Of a stretch of DNA of 64,000 nucleotides, positions 61,064 through 64,000 are shown in pieces. Every line of letters begins with the position of its first letter. Within the stretch, counting starts at the first letter, position 1. The notes beneath the pieces are model-generated. The model searched no databases and was not told the origin of the DNA. It saw nothing but the letters and a program-made list of their open reading frames with translations. The DNA comes from Adiantum capillus-veneris (lineage: Eukaryota > Streptophyta > Polypodiopsida > Polypodiales > Pteridaceae). Where the stretch lies: assembly GCA_014529385.2 (NCBI GenBank), contig CM043942.1, positions 27,707,469-27,771,468 on the forward strand, in the 5' to 3' direction. A program made the position numbers and the translations under genes.

Positions 61064-61431
61064 ACCTTGTCAATGCGTACTATGCTACATTAGAGTAAGC
61101 ACATGTACAAATTTCTTTTAAATCACCAATGTTTTTGTCTTATAAGACTAGTTCTCTTTTTTGTGCACAAATTTAAATACTATGCATGCTTAGAATCATG
61201 TTTGTGATGACGACGTCTCTCAAACACCAAGTAGAATTTGGCACTCTACTTGGCAAAATGAAATGGACTAAAGAGCAGACATGCTTGCAACAACTTTGTC
61301 TCCCAAGCACCAAATGGATTATCCATCTTGGAAAGATATCGTAGGGTAAAAAGGGATCCTCTACCCGCTAAGTAAGATTGACTAATGACTAAGACTTTAT
61401 CTCTTCTACCTCATAGTCAAGGACGACTATG

Positions 61432-61449
61432 AGTTCAAGAGAGAGGTAA
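61432..61449 (+). promoter_or_regulatory. Candidate polypurine tract
   Basis: TTCAAGAGAGAGGTAA precedes an LTR-like start. Confidence 0.5.
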
Positions 61450-61720
61450 TATCATAAAATCTAATATCTAACCAACCCAAATGATTTTCTATATTAAACT
61501 GATCATTTAATGTGGGAGAATAGACGAGAACAAGGATTAGGATATAGACATGTGCTTATAGATCTATTTCAACACGACGCCAATGGTAAAGGGGCCCAAA
61601 TGAGAGATGGTCCATCAAAGAGCAAGGCTAAACAATGGAGCATAAAGACCTTAGGGTTAGCTTCATTTAAGACCTCCAATAGTTTGTGTTAGAAGTCCTT
61701 TGACCTTAGGTAAGCTAGGG
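61450..61720 (+). mobile_element. LTR-like start, family L
   Basis: TATCATAAAATCTAATATCT matches TGTCATAAAATTTAATATCT at 63958, the last bases of the window, with a G-to-A change in the terminal TG. It sits about 390 bp after the integrase C-terminus, as expected of a 3' LTR. The right end is not defined. Confidence 0.55.
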
Positions 61721-61729
61721 CTATGCTTG

Positions 61730-61945
61730 TGGTGGGAACTTGGCCCAAGCTTGAGGTGCTTGATATGCCTGAGGAATGAGGTTCTTGAGATGCTTGAAGT
61801 GCATGGTGATTGAGATGCTTGAGGTGCTTGTCATGCTTGAGATGTTAGGGCTGTACTTGAGGTGAGAACCCAGCCGAAGCTTGAGGGGCTTAAGGGCCAA
61901 GCTTGTGGTGAGAACTAGGCCCAAGTTTGAGGGGCTTGAGGTGGT
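61730..61945 (+). repeat. Degenerate short-unit array (GCTTGAGGTG words)
   Basis: About ten imperfect repeats of GATGCTTGAGGTGCTTG and of GGTGAGAACTTGGCCCAAGC. Confidence 0.75.
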
Positions 61946-63070
61946 AGAAAAGTCAAATTATATCCCTACAAGGAGGGGAGGAGCCATGCAAGAAGGGGGG
62001 GTGATTTCTTGATCACTCTCTCTCCCAAAGGGCACCCCTCGCCCAAGAGGCAAGTAGCACACATGTCAAGCCCCTAGCTAAGTTACCCTCATGGTGTGCC
62101 TTAAGCCTATTGGTTGGCCTTCCAAGGGGTCCAATGATAATTTAGTGGATTTAATTAATTGTTTCAGCATTTATCAAACCCTCTCTCTCAAAGGGGAAAG
62201 GGGGACACTTGTCCCAAGGCTACCCTTGTTGCTTGGTATGACTCTTGCTTGTGATTGGCTAGGCCTGGAGGGGTCCAATGAGCTTCAAGCATGAGCTACC
62301 AGGGGGGGTTGAACAAAGCAAGTAGGGGGCCTGCTTGAGGGTTATACTCTCCCCACATAATCACATACTCTCTCATTGTGTGAAGTAAAACGTGCAAGAG
62401 CTTCCTCTCCTTATCCAAGCAAGTAGAGAGGTTGAGAGCCTACACTAACACTCTTGGCTATGGAATGCAAATCCAACCAAGAGCCATGCTTCAATTCTTA
62501 AGCTTGTCATCTTCTCCATCTTCATTACTATGCTATTATGTATGCTAGCAAGAAGAGTGATGATAAGTGAGGAACTAATTCTTTCTCCTATGAAATGTTT
62601 CTTCTTCCTCTTCCCTACCCTCATTCCCTGCTAGCTCTCTCCACCTTCGAAGGTGTTTGAGGTCTTGGGACTGAGGCTTGGGATAGCTAACGCTTTCCAC
62701 AAAGTTTATGTTATGGTCGTGATGCATGAAGCTTTCCATATTCATTGCATCACCTAGGTCACAAGGAACACAAAGATTGTATTGTAACAAGTCTCTCTTG
62801 ATGGGAGAAACCATAATACCGGAGGGGGAACCGGCTACACATAAATCTGATCCTCAACTGTTGTCATGTTCTCTAAACTCTCTCTCTTGCAAAATTATTG
62901 TTCATGACAAGTTAACTAAAGGCTATGTTTAGGTTGCTACCATCAATTATGTTCACCCACTATGCTCACAAAGTAATTTCACAAAAGTACTCTATCTAAT
63001 TTTCGCTACTCTCAAGTTAATGTTAATTCCAATACATGATATATTTACAATGGGTAGACCAAGGTGGATG
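61946..63070. other. No gene recognised
   Basis: Contains short, unsupported open frames on both strands (62091-62294 and 62575-62814). Confidence 0.45.
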
Positions 63071-63071
63071 G

Positions 63072-63275
63072 TTGAAGGAAGATGGGTGCATGAAATGAAG
63101 AAATCCTTGTGATGGTGAAGTTTTGAAGAAGTTTTGAAATTACTTGTGTAGGTTCTTCAAAATGACTCGTACGTCGTTTGAAGGAAGATGGGTGCATGAA
63201 ATGAAGAAATCCTTGTGATGGTGAAGCTTTGAAGAAGTTTTAAAATTACTTGTGTAGGTTCTCTTCGTACGTCAC
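63072..63275 (+). repeat. Tandem duplication, 106-bp unit, two copies
   Basis: TTGAAGGAAGATGGGTGCAT begins at 63072 and recurs 106 bp later. The second copy ends with a 9-bp deletion near TTCTCTTCGTACGTC. Confidence 0.92.
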
Positions 63276-63552
63276 TGCCGTAAAGGTTGAACACCATGAT
63301 GAATGACGATATTGGGTGATGAGAATCCCTAAGTTTCAAGAAATTAAGCATTGTTTTACATGCTGAGTTTTATGTATATAGAGAAGAGGTAAAAGGAATT
63401 GTAATTTAGAGGTAATAGAGAGAGGCATAGAGATGGTGTATGTACATGTAGAGTTTATATGAGAGCTAATGGAGGTGAGAGGGGAGGTTAATGGTAAAAA
63501 GGGTGAGAGAAACCATGGAAGGTGTAGGTTTGAGAGAGGGATAGAGAGGAAT

Positions 63553-63553
<1 letters not shown>

Positions 63554-63593
<40 letters not shown>
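63554..63593 (+). repeat. (GT)n microsatellite
   Basis: About 40 bp of pure GT, the only GT array of this size in the window. Confidence 0.97.
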
Positions 63594-63596
<3 letters not shown>

Positions 63597-63957
63597 GGAA
63601 GTGTGAGAAGACTAGGGTTTCTTGTGAGCAAAAGTGGGTAGATTGGGGTCCACCAAAAACATCATATCTCATTGGTGGTAGCTCCAAAAATTATGAAACA
63701 TTTTGAGGTGATTATTCATTTTGTGAGCTAAATTTTTGATTTTGATCATTTTCTCAAATTTTGAGTGGGGGTGGATGCCAAAAATCCCACCAAAATACCT
63801 GTTTTTGCTCTTACAAATGTCTTTAGTGGCCCCTCTTTTATTGAATTTGCATAATCATTCAAGAGTGAGCCCCTCGCATTAGAGCATGACCTAATAGATT
63901 CTTGAGGGTTTAAAAATATGCATGGAGTTGGATTATTCACAAATATGATATATGGAG

Positions 63958-64000
63958 TGTCATAAAATTTAATATCTAACCAACTCAAATATTTTTCTCA
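63958..64000 (+). mobile_element. LTR start, family L, cut by window edge
   Basis: TGTCATAAAATTTAATATCT, matching 61450 onward for all 43 bases with few changes. Confidence 0.6.

Noticed and set aside
62575-62814. A 79-codon minus-strand frame
   Set aside because: No recognised motif and surrounded by low-complexity sequence; chance open frame.

Overview
The window is nuclear DNA from a land plant with a large, repeat-rich genome. The evidence is plant-type Ty1/copia and Ty3/gypsy elements primed by initiator-Met tRNA (PBS TGGTATCAGAGC), a hAT transposon of the DUF659 type with introns, AAACCCTAA-rich LTRs, and the first two exons of a plant-type heterotrimeric G-protein beta subunit. I cannot name the species. 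The long LTRs and abundant (GA)n/(CT)n arrays would fit a fern, other seedless plant or gymnosperm, but this is a weak inference. Almost everything here is transposon; most coding regions are broken.

Region 1 (1-28.5 kb) is a Russian doll of LTR elements that can be taken apart by 5-bp target-site duplications (TSDs). The host is copia element C (+). Its integrase-RT-RNase H lies at 7050-9260 and its 3' LTR lies 18.6 kb away at 27847. Copia D (-, 9267-27842, TSD GGGGT) sits exactly on C's polypurine tract/LTR junction. D itself contains a solo LTR of family G (9362-11017, TSD CATGG) that carries a solo LTR of family K (9866-10930, TSD CTCTC). D also contains gypsy B2 (11480-23208, TSD GCAGG), which carries the young copia F (15275-20549, TSD CTACT), and a solo LTR of family A (23736-25160, TSD TTAAA). 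To the left, gypsy B1 (to 7049) abuts C, and its 5' end is a chimera with a family-A LTR.

Region 2 (28.5-42 kb) is a second stack. Gypsy-derived element I (-, 29108-42018, TSD CTCAC) has a gag fused to integrase and no reverse transcriptase. It contains a solo K LTR (TSD CTTGT), the non-autonomous LTR element J (TSD ACTCG) with an unrecognised open frame of about 420 codons, and a solo A LTR (TSD CTCAC). That solo A LTR in turn carries a hAT transposon (36827-40395, 8-bp TSD CACACAGA).

Region 3 (42-48.8 kb) is the only place with a host gene. Exons 1 and 2 of a G-beta (AGB1-like) gene lie on the - strand at 44623-44330, with long (CT)n arrays in and beyond intron 2, tRNA-derived SINE-like units upstream, and a minus-strand G-family LTR at about 46.4-47.15 kb.

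Region 4 (48.8-64 kb) holds diverged gypsy material. An integrase is followed, in the unusual order, by an aspartic protease. Next come repeated perfect palindromes, a long broken frame rich in coiled coil that ends at a polypurine tract and LTR start, a minus-strand gag, a plus-strand integrase C-terminus, and low-complexity repeats.

The most interesting cross-cutting signals are a box (AAAGAAATACCGAAAGGGGC) shared by LTRs of both copia and gypsy families, an 18-nt hairpin just before the polypurine tract in two families, shared lesions in B1 and B2 that imply mobilisation in trans, the novel ORF of element J, and the IN-then-PR order at 48.8-50.4 kb. Boundaries, TSDs and identities were all read by eye.
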